Shown in pieces: positions 23,844 through 35,229 of a DNA stretch of 64,000 bases; position 1 is the first letter of the stretch; every line of letters starts with the position of its first letter. This stretch comes from Erigeron canadensis (taxonomy: Eukaryota; Streptophyta; Magnoliopsida; Asterales; Asteraceae), in NCBI RefSeq assembly GCF_010389155.1, contig NC_057764.1:14880001-14944000 (forward strand), read 5' to 3'. The position numbers and the translations under genes were made by a program. The notes beneath the pieces are model-generated. The model did not search any database, was not told the origin of the DNA, and saw only the letters and a program-made list of their open reading frames with translations.

Positions 23844-24940
23844 CCATCTTTTGATGGGTTCATTGGACTTTCCCTAAACAACCTCAGAGTTCTTTGGCAC
23901 ATAAGGAACAGAAGGATCAAAGCGAATTTCAGTCATAATTTCAGATGACACAAAAACAGTTGGTTTGATGACTTCAGGAACCTTTTTCTTCTCAGATTTT
24001 TGCTTTTCTTGCTTGATTTTTTTTTGAAAAAGGCTTTGGGTTTTGTTTGGGATTTTGGGGAGTGCTTTCAACATTTTTTAAACGTGCATTATAGCTCTGC
24101 ACTTGCCTAGCCAAATTCTGAAATTGACTTTCAATCCTTAACAAAATAGATTCTGAATTAGACACCTGAGCTCTACCAGAATCTGAGGTAGAAGGCTCAG
24201 CAGGGATCACATTTTTCTTCCATTGAAGGTTCTTAGGACCCTTATTTGAAGACTGAGGGGAAGGCACCATACAAGGAGGCCAGGGTGTGACTATGAAGGG
24301 TTTTGCCTTGTCTTAAAACCATGATTAAATTCTTCCATTTAGAAGGCAATATATCACAAAACTTTTCAAGCAAAATTTCTTTGTCTTTTGTAACACCAAA
24401 AGCTTTTAATTGATTGACCAAATTTGTAAATCTAAGATATGTTTCAGTTAGAGATTCATTTGGTAATGCAAAAAATGCTTCATATTTTTTATTCAAAGAA
24501 ACTTTTCTTGTGGTGATAGTTTCCTTTGTTCCTTCAAACTGTGTTAATAGTTCTTCCCACATTAACTTAGAATTATCAAGTAAAACAAGAGTGGGTTTTA
24601 AACTTTCTGGGATAGCAAAGAGAATCATGTTTTGTAATTTGGAATCTAGGTCAGCCAAACGATGGTCTTCTTCTGACCAATGATCTTTCTATTTGGGTGT
24701 TAACCTAGGGCTCCCATCTTGGTTAAAAACAACAGTTGATGCATTCATGGGAACATAAGGGCCTTCTACAAGAATGGTGGTCAAGTGTCTTTCAACTCCA
24801 GCGATGTACTTGAGCATACATGCCTTCCAAGTAATGAATGTGTCACTATTTCCATTAAATTTAGGTACCGGATTGTTTGGAAAGTGAACATGAACACTAG
24901 GTTGAACTGGTGGTGGAGGTGGTAGATTTTAATGATTTAA
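23844..24940 (-). pseudogene. gag: Element B gag remnant
   Basis: Minus strand. Proline-rich start, then NPVPKFNG...WKACMLKYIAG, a stop near 24691 (TPK* where E-type relatives read on), then SKLQNMILFAIPESLKPTL, TRKVSLNKKYEAFFALPNES and LEKFCDILPSKWKN. This is the same Gag as element E at 57950-58390. After LASLYGAF it jumps to the C-terminal tail (LLRIESQFQNLARQVQSYNA), so about 1.2 kb with the zinc knuckle is deleted relative to E. It ends in RWVPKKN. Non-functional. Confidence 0.8.
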
Positions 24941-24970
24941 ACAGGTATAACAATTTAATGATTTAACCTG

Positions 24971-24988
24971 GGAGGCTCTGATACCAAA
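24971..24988 (-). promoter_or_regulatory. Element B primer-binding site
   Basis: On the minus strand TTTGGTATCAGAGCC directly follows the LTR end GGACTCACA; TGGTATCAGAGC is the standard initiator tRNA-Met complement of plant copia elements. It fixes B's orientation as minus. Confidence 0.88.
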
Positions 24989-25972
24989 TGTGAGTCCACC
25001 TTCACAAGATGTATAAAGAGAACAAGATATAAAATAGGTTAGTAATAAACACAATTATATCAAGTAACCCAACTGGCAAGTGGTTCGAATCTAGATAATG
25101 ACTAGTTAAGTACCACGATCTAGATATGGATATGAACAATAAAGAATAAGTGCTTGAAACTATATAAATACTAAGTATATTCAAGTATTATGGCAATGAG
25201 TCAAGATGTATTTTTCAATGTATTTTATTTATTTCTATAAACAAAATACAAGAGTTGTTGCGGAACAAAGATAATCACACTTGTGAAAATATCTAAACAA
25301 CCCCAGAAATACAAATGATCTATGCGACAAGGAATTACTCATAAGAATACTTAGAGTAATATCACACGTTGCAATTGCCAAAGTTCCAAGCTATTTTGCA
25401 AATGTGAGAAGTCTTATATTTATAGGCAAACATGTCTTGATGACATGGCAATATGCCGTACAAATATGGTTGGATGCACAAGCTATGTTTGGATGTCGTA
25501 CAAACATGTCTTGAGAAGTCTTATATGGATTTGTCCCACAAATCCATAACATGCTTGTTTAAGGTAAAATATGTAAGTTTCTTTGATGTGACTTGACATA
25601 CTTTATTCCTAACCTTTTGTTAAAACTTTCCCAATCCCAGGTATAGAGTAATTAACCGGGTAAAGGTAGTTAAAGCTGCAAAAAGACTTTCCTCGTAATC
25701 AGTGAAAAAGTGTTGTAAGTACTTTTTCACTGAGCCTCTTCAGATTCAACTTCAGGTAAGATCTTCTCTGAGCTCTGCTTCTGAGATGATCTTCTTCTTC
25801 AGTCTTCAGTCTTTGACTTCAGTCTGAACGTGTTCAGTGTAGGTTGATTTTGAATCTGAAGTGAAGCTTCAGTGAGCTTTATTCTGAATGACTTCAGAAT
25901 CCTGAGCAAGTTTTCTTCACTGAACCTCAACTATTTTGCACAAATCATACTTAGTCGATTTTCGACCTAACA
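24989..25972 (-). mobile_element. 5' LTR of element B (984 bp)
   Basis: Matches 14210-15149. It has an extra ~48-bp partial duplication around 25485-25535 (GCACAAGCTATGTTTGGATG...), which accounts for its greater length. Target duplication TGTTG follows at 25973-25977. Confidence 0.9.
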
Positions 25973-26640
25973 TGTTGATGACATAATTTTTGGGTCGACC
26001 AACCCTAAGTACTGCCAGAATTTTTCTGCATTAATGATCAGCAAGTTTGAAATGAGTATGATGGGTGAATTAAACTTTTTCCTTGGTCACCAAGTTAAAC
26101 AACTTTCAAATGGTACATTTATTTGTCAAAATAAGTATATTATTGACATGTTGAAAAAGTTTTATATGATAAATTGTCAACCAATTGGAACACCCATGGA
26201 AACTCGAATAAAAATTCATGCTGATTTAAATGGTAAATCTTTTGATCAAAAGAAATATCGCAGTATGATAGGGTCACTCATATACTTGACTGCCAGTTGC
26301 CCGGATATTATGTTTTCCACATGTATGTGTGCAAGGTACCAAGCCAATCCCAAAGAAAGTCATTTTCAGGCCATCAAACGGATTTTCCGTTACCTTAAAG
26401 GCACTGTGAACCTTGGTTTGTGGTATCCAAAGGATACCGGCTTTCAATGAGTTGCATACTCGGATGCTGACCATGTAGGTTGTAAGTTGGATAGAAAGAG
26501 CACTTCGGGAAGTGTACAGTTTTTAGGGGATAGATTGGTAAGTTGGTCTTCAAAGAAGCAGAATTGTGTATCTACATCTACTGCAGAAGCTGAATATGTT
26601 GCTGCAGCTAGCTGTTGTTCACAAGTTCATTGGATGATGA
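25973..26640 (+). pseudogene. pol: Element A RT 3' part and RNase H, truncated
   Basis: Resumes A's RT with (T)GTTGATGAC, i.e. VDDIIFGS, then FEMSMMGELNFFLG, IGSLIYLTASCPDI and ARYQANPKESH. The in-frame TGA at 26448 interrupts GFQ*VAYSDADH. RNase H motifs follow: SDADH (Asp), DRKSTSG, STAEAEYVAAASC (Glu). The sequence stops after SQVHWM at about 26640, before the last RNase H Asp (CDSQSAI). From there it is fused, still in frame, to D2 Gag tail. Confidence 0.85.
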
Positions 26641-28709
26641 CACAAAAGCTTCAAGAAGCTACACCAAAAACAATTGAACTTGAAAGAAAAGTTTCCGATT
26701 TAAATTATAACTATTTTTTAAAAGGCATTGAGATTGAAAATCTTGGAAAACAAATTAAGGAACATAAAAAGAATATACTTTTCTATCAAGAAAAGTTGTA
26801 CAAAGTTGAACAAAACCCTCTTTTGGATTTCACTGCCTATTTCAATAAGTCAAAGATTGATAGATCAGAACTTCTTCTTGGGTTGGGATTTGAGAATACC
26901 ACTTCATTGCAAAAAGCCAAAGAAAAGATTGAACCCTTGTATGATGAAAAGTTTTTGAGACTTGGTATGGTTCAACAATTCATACGTCCATTGGATGACG
27001 AATTTGAGACTGATGAAGTTGAGAAAATTCAAAACAATAGATTTTTGGTTAACTATGATGCCATCAACACTTCTTACGAAATGAAAAAGTCTTCAATTTT
27101 TGAATTAGAAGAGATTGCGTCTAATTTTCAAAACCAAGAATCTGTCGTTTCCCCACATAAACCAACTAAAGTGTATGTTCCATCCACAATTTTGGAAAAA
27201 CAAATATAAGGTTTACGACAAAAGGTGGAATCTCAACAAAACTTTATCAATAATCTAAAGTCTCAAAGTCCGAATTCAAAGAATGAATCAATTGTTGTTG
27301 ATATCAAGAAAGTTTGTGTGAATGTTTCTACACAAACTGATTTCAGTCTGTTAGTAGACCATTCAACTCAGACTGCTTGTGTTTCATCTACTTGTTCCTC
27401 CACCCAAACCTTGACTGATTCTTTTGAGTATTCATGTCGAAATACTGCTACTGAAATAGCTGATGATTATGTGCAATCTGATTTATCGAATGACGAACTT
27501 GCGCATAGTTTAGTTTTGATATGGTACTACGTTAGGTTTTTCACTTGTGAGTTTCCTGAAGAGTTAGTTGATCACCCTAAGCCTTGTGCTAGTATAGGTG
27601 TTGATACTTCTACTCAATTTTCTTGTGAAACCAAAGAAGCGTCAGTTCAAGTTGATTTTATTCCTGAGACAACCAATAGTGTGAAGTTGGAAAACAAAAC
27701 TCCTGATTTTTCAAAATTCTCTCCGGTTTCACCATTCATCAAATCTGATTTTGATAAATTCATGGAGGGAGAATATGTTTTTGATTCTGAAACTGAGAAA
27801 AAGATTGAATCTACCAAAATCAAAGTTGAATCAAAAGAGGAATCTCCAAAATCGCTTTTCAAAGCTCCAACTTCATATTATTCAAAGAAACAGGTTACTT
27901 CCAAACCCATCAAGACTGAACCAAAGACTGTCACCAAACCAAGAATCAATAAGTTAAAAACAAAGTGTCCTACCCTAGAAAAGCATGTCAAAACCAAGCA
28001 AGATGAGACCAATCCCAAAATAAAATACAACAAAGTGAAACTTCTGGAAATCAATTCAAATGTTTCTTTGTCTAGCCCTCATTCTAGTTCAAATTCTAAA
28101 GTGTCTAAGTCTAGCTCAGTTTTGCTAACTAGGGATGCTTCAAATGGTGCAACTAGGTATAGGGATAGATATGGCTGGTTTCTCATTATAAACCTAAGAA
28201 ACAAGAAGTTTCCGCACCTCCAAAAGAGTCTAAAAAGATAAAAATGCTTCAAAACTATCGTTCTAATCTTCTTAGTGTCAATTCGACAGGTGGACAGAGC
28301 TTGATTAGTGAGTCTAAATGGGTAGCTAAGTCATTAGTACCTAAGATCACTAATGTTGATAAAAAGAAGAAAAGGCGAAGAAAGAAAAGATGGTAGAAAG
28401 AAGAAGCATGTTTTTGCGTCAAACAATTTATCTTTTATGTCCTCTGTGTTAAACAATGTTAATGGTGCCAAGGCCAAGCCTTGTGATGTTGTAAACAATG
28501 TTAATTCTTGTTCTTATATGCATGGTTTGAATATTGGTAAACATGTTACTTTTGATTCATGTATTAATATTCGATTGTTTAATCCAAATGTGCTTATTGA
28601 TAATGTGCTTGTTAACAAGTATGTTGACATGAAAGCATGTTTGTATGCATCTCCTAAGTTATACCCCCTGCCTGTATTAACTAACCACAAAGGACCCGTC
28701 TTTAAGTGG
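26641..28709 (+). pseudogene. gag: D2 gag tail (5'-truncated)
   Basis: Begins KLQEATPKTIELERK, equivalent to D1 at about 22083, so D2's 5' LTR, leader and gag head are missing. It then runs collinear with D1: YKVEQNPLLDFTAYFNKSK, LGMVQQFIRPLDDEF, STQTDFSLLVDHSTQ, FMEGEYVFDSETEKK. An in-frame TAA occurs at 27207 and a frameshift near 28190. It retains a lysine-rich segment (27960-28380) that D1 has lost. The end KWVPKVG is at 28705-28725. A disordered/coiled-coil Gag extension; its role is unknown. Confidence 0.8.
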
Positions 28710-28741
28710 GTACCTAAAGTCGGTTAAATTTTTGTTTGCAG
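28710..28741 (+). other. D2 gag-pro junction: 32-nt intron-like segment
   Basis: Differs from the D1 segment by one base (TTTGTTTGCAG for TTTGATTGCAG). GT follows TGG, and CAG precedes GAAATAACC. Gag and pro are in different frames; removing 32 nt puts them in one. Confidence 0.5.
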
Positions 28742-31700
28742 GAAATAACCATCTGTGTATGGATACTCGATTCCGGGTGTTCAAAACACATGACTCTCAA
28801 TAAATCATTGCTCAAGAATTTTGTTGAAAGATTCATGGGAACTGTTCGTTTTGAAAACAACAATTTCGCTCCAATTCTAGGTTATGGAGAGATTGAAAGA
28901 AACGGAATTGTCATCAAGAAAGTTCATTATGTTGAAGGCCTAAGTCATAACTTGTTCAGTGTTGGACAGTTTTGTGACAACAATCTTTAAGTTCTTTTTC
29001 GACAATCTCTGTGCAAAGTCCAAACTCTAGATGGAATTGATATCCTATGCGGAGATCGTGAAGACAATCTTTTCACAGTTAATCTTGATGATAACCAACC
29101 AACTGATAATATATGTCTTGTTTCAAAAGCTACATCGAAAAATTCTTGGTTGTGGCACAAAAGGCTTTCTCACTTGAATTATCAAACCATCAATGCATTA
29201 GTCAACAAGCAACTTGTTGAAGGCTTGCCTGACTACAAATATGAAAGTGAGCATGTCTGTCCTTCTTGTGCAGTTGGGAAGATCAAGAGGACTTCTCATA
29301 AACCAAAGAAAATTCCACACACTTTGGCACCTCTTCATTTGATTCACATGGATCTTTGTGGGCCTATGAAAGTACAAAGCAGAAAAGGGAAGAGATATAT
29401 TCTGGTTATCATTGATGATTATTCTAGATACACTTGGGTCATGTTTCTTGCTTCAAAAGATGAAACAACTCAAATTCTGATCGATTTCATCACCTCCACT
29501 CAAGTGAATCTTCAACTTCCAGTCCGTTATATCCGTTCAGATAACGGTACCGAGTTCAAAAATGCCATCTTCAATGAATTTTGCAAATCAAAAGGCATTA
29601 CTCACCAATTCTCTGTTGTTCGTACCCCGCAACAAAATGGTGTTGCTGAAAGGAGAAACCGTACGCTGGTGGAAGCAGCAAGAACAATGCTTGCTTATTC
29701 CAAGTTACCATCAAACATGTGGGCTGAAGCTGTTGACACTGCATGTCATACTCAAAATCGGTCCATCATTAATCAGCGTCATGAGATGACTCCTTATGAG
29801 GTTATTAACAAACGCAAACCCAACATAAATTACTTCCATATTTTTGGGTGTGTCTGTTATACCTTGAATGATCGGGAAAATGTTGGAAAGTTTGAAAGGA
29901 AAAGTGACGAAGGTTACTTTGTTGGTTACTCAAAGACATCGATTGCATATCACATCTTTAATCGTCGAACAAACACGATTCAAGAAACCATGAATGTTTG
30001 GTTTGACGAGATGTCTGGCATGATATTTGAACAAGGAAGTTTGCTACCAACAATCAGTGATCCAAGTACTTCAAGTGCTTCCTCAAGGACGTCTACCTTA
30101 GCTTCAAAATTCAAGAAATATCCAACTCCAACAAGTGAAGAACTAGATATTCTTTTCGAAGAATTCTACAACTCAAAACCGATTCAAGAAAAGGAACCTC
30201 AAGTCATCAATGAACCAATTCCAAACAATACCCCATTCAAACAAATGAATCAGTTCCAGACAACAATCATGAATCATCTTCAAATTCTACAGAGCAAGAA
30301 GAATCATCTTCAAGTGATATTTATTCTCAAAAGAATGATCGAGAACAACCTTCTCAAATCACCCAAACAACAAATTCATCATATACTCCAAATGTGTATG
30401 TACCACTGGATTTTGATCATCCAAATTTTGAGGAAAGAGTTCTTCCAAGCTATGATTCCATTGCTCAACAGAACTCTGGATTTAATGATGATCATATTGA
30501 CCTTCATCAACAAAATCCTCTTCCTCATGACAACAAGTGGTCACGTATGCGCAAAGATCATCCTATAGAACAAATCATCGGAGATCCACAAGCTGGTGTT
30601 TCTACCCGTACTACAGTCAATGAGTGTCTTGTTGCACTTTCACTAAGTAACATTGAACCCAAAACCGTCTCTGAAGCTCTTTGTGATCCAGAGTGGGTTA
30701 AAGCAATGCAAGATGAATTAGCTCAGTTTGAAAGACTGAAAGTATGGAGATTGGTTCCAAATCCAAGAACAGAAGAACCAATTCGCACCAAGTGGATTTT
30801 CAAGAACAAGAAGGATGAAAATGGAGTTGTGGTAAGGAACAAAGCTAGATTGGTTGCAAAGGGTTACTGCCAACAACCTGGTGTGGATTTCGATGAAACT
30901 TTCGCTCCTGTTGCAAGAATGGAGGCCATTCGTATATTCTTAGCTTATGCCGCATTCAGAAACTTCACAGTGTTTCAAATAGATGTGAAAACAGCATTCT
31001 TGAATGGAGAACTCAAAGAAGAAGTTTACGTGGAGCAACCTGAAGGTTTTGTTGATCCTAAGAAGCCAAACCATGTCTACAGGTTAGACAAGGCTCTCTA
31101 TGGTTTAAAGCAGGCACCTCGAGCATGGTATGATTCCTTATCTAGTTTCTTACTCAAAGGAGGCTTTACCAAAGGTACTATTGACCCTACCCTGTTTATT
31201 CGTAAGCAAGGTAAACATGTTTTACTTGTTCAAATATATGTTGATGACATTATTTTTGGGTCAACCAGTCAAACTTTTTGCCGAAATTTTTCATCTCTAA
31301 TGGTTAATCATTTTGAAATAAGCATGATTGGGGAAATGAATTACTTCTTGGGTCTACAAATCAAACAATTACCAAATGGTATTTTTATATCACAAGGTAA
31401 GTACATAAAAGATATGTTGAAAAAGTTTGAAATGACTAACTGTTCTTCAATTTCAACCCCAATGGCTGCTCGTACAAACATAAATGCTGATAAAAATGGG
31501 AAACCATTTGACCAAAAGAGGTATAGAAGCATGATTGGTTCGTTGTTGTATCTTACAGCATCCCGCCCAGATATAATGTTTGCAACATGTATGTGTGCTA
31601 GGTATCAAGCCGCTCCAACTGATTTACATTACCAAGCTGTGAAACGATCTTTCGTTATCTGAAGGGTACACCCAATCTTGGTCTTTGGTATCCAAGGGAT

Positions 31701-32165
31701 ACTGGATTCAATTTAACTGCCTATTCAGATGCAGATCATGCAGGTTGTAAGCTTGATCGCAAAAGCACATCTGGTACTTTACAATTCTTAGGAGATAAGA
31801 TTGTAAGTTGGTCATCCAAGAAGCAAAATTGCGTATCACTGTCAACAGCAGAAGCTGAATATGTAGCTGCTGCTAGTTGTTGTGCTCAAGTGTTATGGAT
31901 GAAAACACAACTTACCGACTATGGTCTGAAATATGATCGTGTCCCTATCTATTGTGATTCTCAAAGTGCCATTGCAATTGCCGTCAACTCAGTCAACCAC
32001 TCACGTTCAAAACACATTGATGTGAGATATCATTTTCTCAAAGATCATGTTGAGAAAGGTGACATCGAACTTTATTTCGTGGGAACTGACCACCAACTCG
32101 CTGATTTGTTCACAAAACCACTAGACGAAAAGAGGTTTAATTTCTTAATCTACTTGGTATGCTAA
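28742..32165 (+). pseudogene. pol: D2 pol: protease, integrase, RT, RNase H
   Basis: The most complete pol here on the plus strand. Protease LDSGCSKHM (28770s), a stop TAA at 28988, integrase zinc domain WHKRLSHLN...CPSCAVGK (29150-29290), core HMDLCGP, RSDNGTEF, VAERRNR (intact D,D,E), FHIFGCVCYTLND. There is a frameshift in the serine-rich linker near 30300. [22 protein letters not shown] through YVDDIIFGS (31237-31248). A one-base deletion at about 31650 precedes RNase H (SDADHAGCKLD, STAEAEYVAAASC, CDSQSAI, SKHIDVRYHFLKD), which ends at LADLFTKPLDEKRF. Three lesions in about 1,140 codons. Confidence 0.9.
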
Positions 32166-33254
32166 ATCTTGATTCTTGATTCACTTTACCATGGAAGGAA
32201 TTCTTGATTCATTTTTCAAAAAAATTAAAAATTGAAAAACAAAAAATCAAATACAAAAATAAAAATTTTGAAAAATAACAAAAAGATTTTCTTAATTTTC
32301 TTTTATTTTAAAGTGGCTTGCGTATATTCAGTATGCAACCCGTTCTTCATTGAACTATTTATTTCAAAATGGCTTATGCACACTCAGTATATAACCCGTG
32401 CTTATTTGTGTTATTTATTTCAAAATGGCTTGCATATACTCTGTATGCAACCCGGTCTTAAAAAGAAAAATTATTTATGCTTCAAAGTTGGAATTAATTC
32501 ATGTTGTTATACATATAAATTGATATAAGATAACGGGGAATTGAACGCCTTTGTGTACTTCCAAGTGGTCTTATATGAATGTATATGTGTAATATATTGG
32601 ATTTTCATCATGATAACCTGAGTATCACAAGATGTTGATTGCAATTTTGTTGAACATGTTTCAAAAACTCTTAATTGTTGATATGAGAAACAAAAGATTG
32701 AACGCCTTTGTGTACTTCTGAGTTATCTCATCTTGAACAATTGATTGAGTTCATTTTTCATAAAACCTGATTTGATTTCACACAAATCATTTTTGCTCCA
32801 CCTTTTCTATGAAAATCTTTTCGATCTATCTTTGCATAGATAAAGGGGGAGTTTGTGATTTCAAATCTCTTTCAAACTTCAAATGTGTTGTTTAAACATT
32901 TTTTTCACATTTGATGATTTTTTTAAAAAACATTTGCTTCAAAGGAAGTTCGGTGTTTAGTTTGCACATGAGCGACTAGGTTTTTCTCAAAATTCTACTC
33001 CATGAATTTCATCATCGCCGATGAAATCTAACCCCGGAGTATTTACTTCTTTCATTAGAAAGTGAGGGTATTTTTGAGTGATGATGAATTTGTGCAACTA
33101 AGTTGGAGGAAGTAAAGTCGAAAAGTGAGAGGTTATGGTGATAATGTTGTGAGAAAAGGGTTAAAAGAATTGATACCCTTTTCTAAAATTCTAAAATCGT
33201 CGGGTAAAACACATTTCTATCGGATGTCATTTGTTGATATTTCGGTATTGAAAA
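32166..33254 (+). other. D2 3' non-coding region, part 1
   Basis: No ORF. Contains three tandem 56-bp units at about 32309-32455 (core ATGGCTTGC..TATGCAACCCG), two copies of GAACGCCTTTGTGTACTT (32543-32560 and 32700-32717), and a polypurine-tract-like AAAGGGGGAG at 32842-32851, well before the real one at 53731. Interrupted at 33255 by element C; continues at 52036. Confidence 0.7.
32309..32455 (+). repeat. 56-bp tandem repeat, three copies
   Basis: The GGCT of TGGCTTGC recurs at 32315, 32371 and 32427, an exact 56-base period. Units end in ATGCAACCCG or ATATAACCCG. It lies just after the RNase H end of D2. Confidence 0.8.
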
Positions 33255-33885
33255 TGTGAGTCCCTCGATAGCTACAGATCGCTCTCGAGATCGTCTATGA
33301 TTATGTCGTGAGTGCGGAATCCTCACGAGATAACTAGTTTGATTAGTAAACGGGTATATCGCTAATTATCAAGTAAATAATCAGCCGTATTATGCTATAT
33401 TCGTTTCTATATGGTATAGAACGAACTTAGATGTCTGGAATACGTATCTGTCGAATGTCTCTTTCATTTTAGGGTATTCATTCGTATATATATGTTTCAA
33501 GTCGAACTGGGCTTGCTGGGCTTCGTTCTTACGAACTTAGCTGCCTAGCCCATGCAACGAAGTTAATCTTCGTTTGTACCAAACGAAGTTTATCTTCATT
33601 TGTCTCTAACGAAGATATACCTTATCTTCGTTAGATATAAGACTTAGTTATATTCCTAAGTGTTATTAAGGAATCCTAACACATATTATGTTTGTACTTG
33701 TATATCACACAACAAACATCATAACACATATATATAACACCAAAACATGTAATCGATCATTACTGAAACATAAAGTCCATAATCTATCAATTACATATAT
33801 AGATAGGACATAAATTAACATAATGTCTCAATCTAAACGACATATCAAATCTAAGTTGCTGTTGTCACATCAACGTACATCAACA
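33255..33885 (-). mobile_element. 3' LTR of element C (631 bp)
   Basis: On the minus strand TGTTGATGTACG...GGGACTCACA. Positions 33545-33635 hold several AACGAAG/CTTCGTT inverted repeats, including CTAACGAAGATA..TATCTTCGTTAG. Identical to the right LTR except at five sites. Confidence 0.92.
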
Positions 33886-33899
33886 AACTCCCCCTTGAC
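33886..33899 (-). promoter_or_regulatory. Element C polypurine tract
   Basis: Minus strand CAAGGGGGAGTT immediately before the LTR start TGTTGATG. Confidence 0.8.
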
Positions 33900-33935
33900 A
33901 GCAGCACCTTCGATTTCTTAGTCTTCAAAATCTGA

Positions 33936-35041
33936 TCATTCATCAAACAACAATCTTTTGCTATTTGCATGAATATCTTCATGTAAGCAGAGCTGAAGTA
34001 TCTTACGATATCTACTTTCTTCATGCTTCCAAAATGGCAAAAACGAACACTCTGTATCGTACAACTTTCTCAGATCATTTCTTGAGAAGTTCACCAGCTG
34101 CATCGGATCATAAACTCTTCTCAACAAAATCTGCTTCTTTGAATCTGCATACATCTTGGCTTCACCAGAGTTTCGATCAATTTCCCAATTATCCATCTTG
34201 TCCAAGACATCTTGTGCCCATTTCTTGGCAGGAACCTTGATCATGCATTTAATATCATGTTGAACAAACTCAACTGTTTTATCTGGCTTAACCACTCTTT
34301 TCTTCGATCTTGGCTCAATCTTAAATTGTGGTTTATCAGAATCTTTCATGTTCTTCCTTAACCAGAAATCTTTTCTGAGATTCTTACCAACAACATCAGC
34401 TAAGCCATCATCACTTGGATTGATAATCCAGTTATTTCCAAGCTCATGTAAATCTTCTTCACACAAACTTCTGAAATGTCTCTCACACCATGCTAAGTAC
34501 TGACAACCTTCTGGTCTTTTAAGCACAAACAACTTCAATTCATCATCATAAAACCAACTCCAGATGATTGTCTTGTACTTTGCAGCATCTTTATCTGAGA
34601 TATGAGTCCAATACAAATTCGGTTTCCACGTTTCCCTATGTACTATCCAATCATTCACTCTTTTCTCGGGAACACGTCGATCAACAATATGTAATGAATC
34701 ATCATCTCTGAGAGGAACTGGAAAATCATTTGAATTGAATGGTTTTGTCACATTAATCTCATAGTCAGATGGAATCGACACATCACCATTCTTAGCATAC
34801 ACAACAAAATGTAGAACTTGAGTTAGGCTGTTGAATGGGACTTGAAGCATTCTTTCTCTAACATCTGATCTCTTCTGATCCAGCACTCTATTCTCTTCAA
34901 TCAACGGATCTTCAGGAATTGAGTCCCATACTTCATCAAACCCATAAGGCTTCTTGAATATATCTAGATTTGGTTCAGGGACAAATTCGCCTTCCTCGAG
35001 CTCATCACCATCAAAGAATAAATCTGTATAATCTGGATCAT
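33936..35041 (-). CDS. Element C aORF, coding exon 2
   Basis: Open from the putative acceptor at 35041 down to the TGA at 33936-33938, about 368 codons with no ATG near its start, which supports its being a downstream exon. It begins with an acidic stretch (DPDYTDLFFDGDELEEGEF), then a mixed domain with WIVHRETWKPNLYW and CQYLAWCERHFRSLCEEDLH. A basic region follows (EPRSKKRVVKPDK). The C-terminus (QILLRRVYDPMQLVNFSRND, then LRKLYD) resembles a beta-hairpin/helix module common at the end of related retroelement proteins. No membrane span is seen. Joining to exon 1 is predicted from splice signals and phase. Confidence 0.65.
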
Positions 35042-35229
35042 CTATTTAAATTTACACAAAATGAACACCAGAATAGAAAGAATAATCATGATAATTATAA
35101 TAAAGATGAAATGTACTTGTATTGAAATAAGATAAATTACATTTTCATTACATAAAATGTCATAACTTATTACACACAATCAATTATACATTCTATCTAA
35201 AAATCTTTATCATAGACAAAATTAGAAAC
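35042..35229 (-). other. Predicted intron within element C aORF
   Basis: Minus strand: GATTCAG|GTTTCTAAT at 35230/35229 and TTTAAATAG|ATGATCC at 35042/35041; 188 nt, AT-rich, with a T-rich stretch before the acceptor. The donor interrupts a codon after its first base and the acceptor exon starts two bases into a codon, so the phases match. Unspliced, exon 1 stops within three codons (GF stop). Confidence 0.6.

Larger units (their letters stand above)
14210..25972 (-). mobile_element. Copia element B, nested in A; carries D1
   Basis: Bounded by LTRs 14210-15149 and 24989-25972. Perfect 5-bp target duplication TGTTG at 14205-14209 and 25973-25977. Orientation is minus: the primer-binding site lies just inside the right LTR and the polypurine tract just inside the left one. 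Internal order on the minus strand is gag remnant, protease start, then inverted D1 sequence, then the aORF. Integrase, RT and RNase H are missing. B is the same superfamily as element E. Confidence 0.88.
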
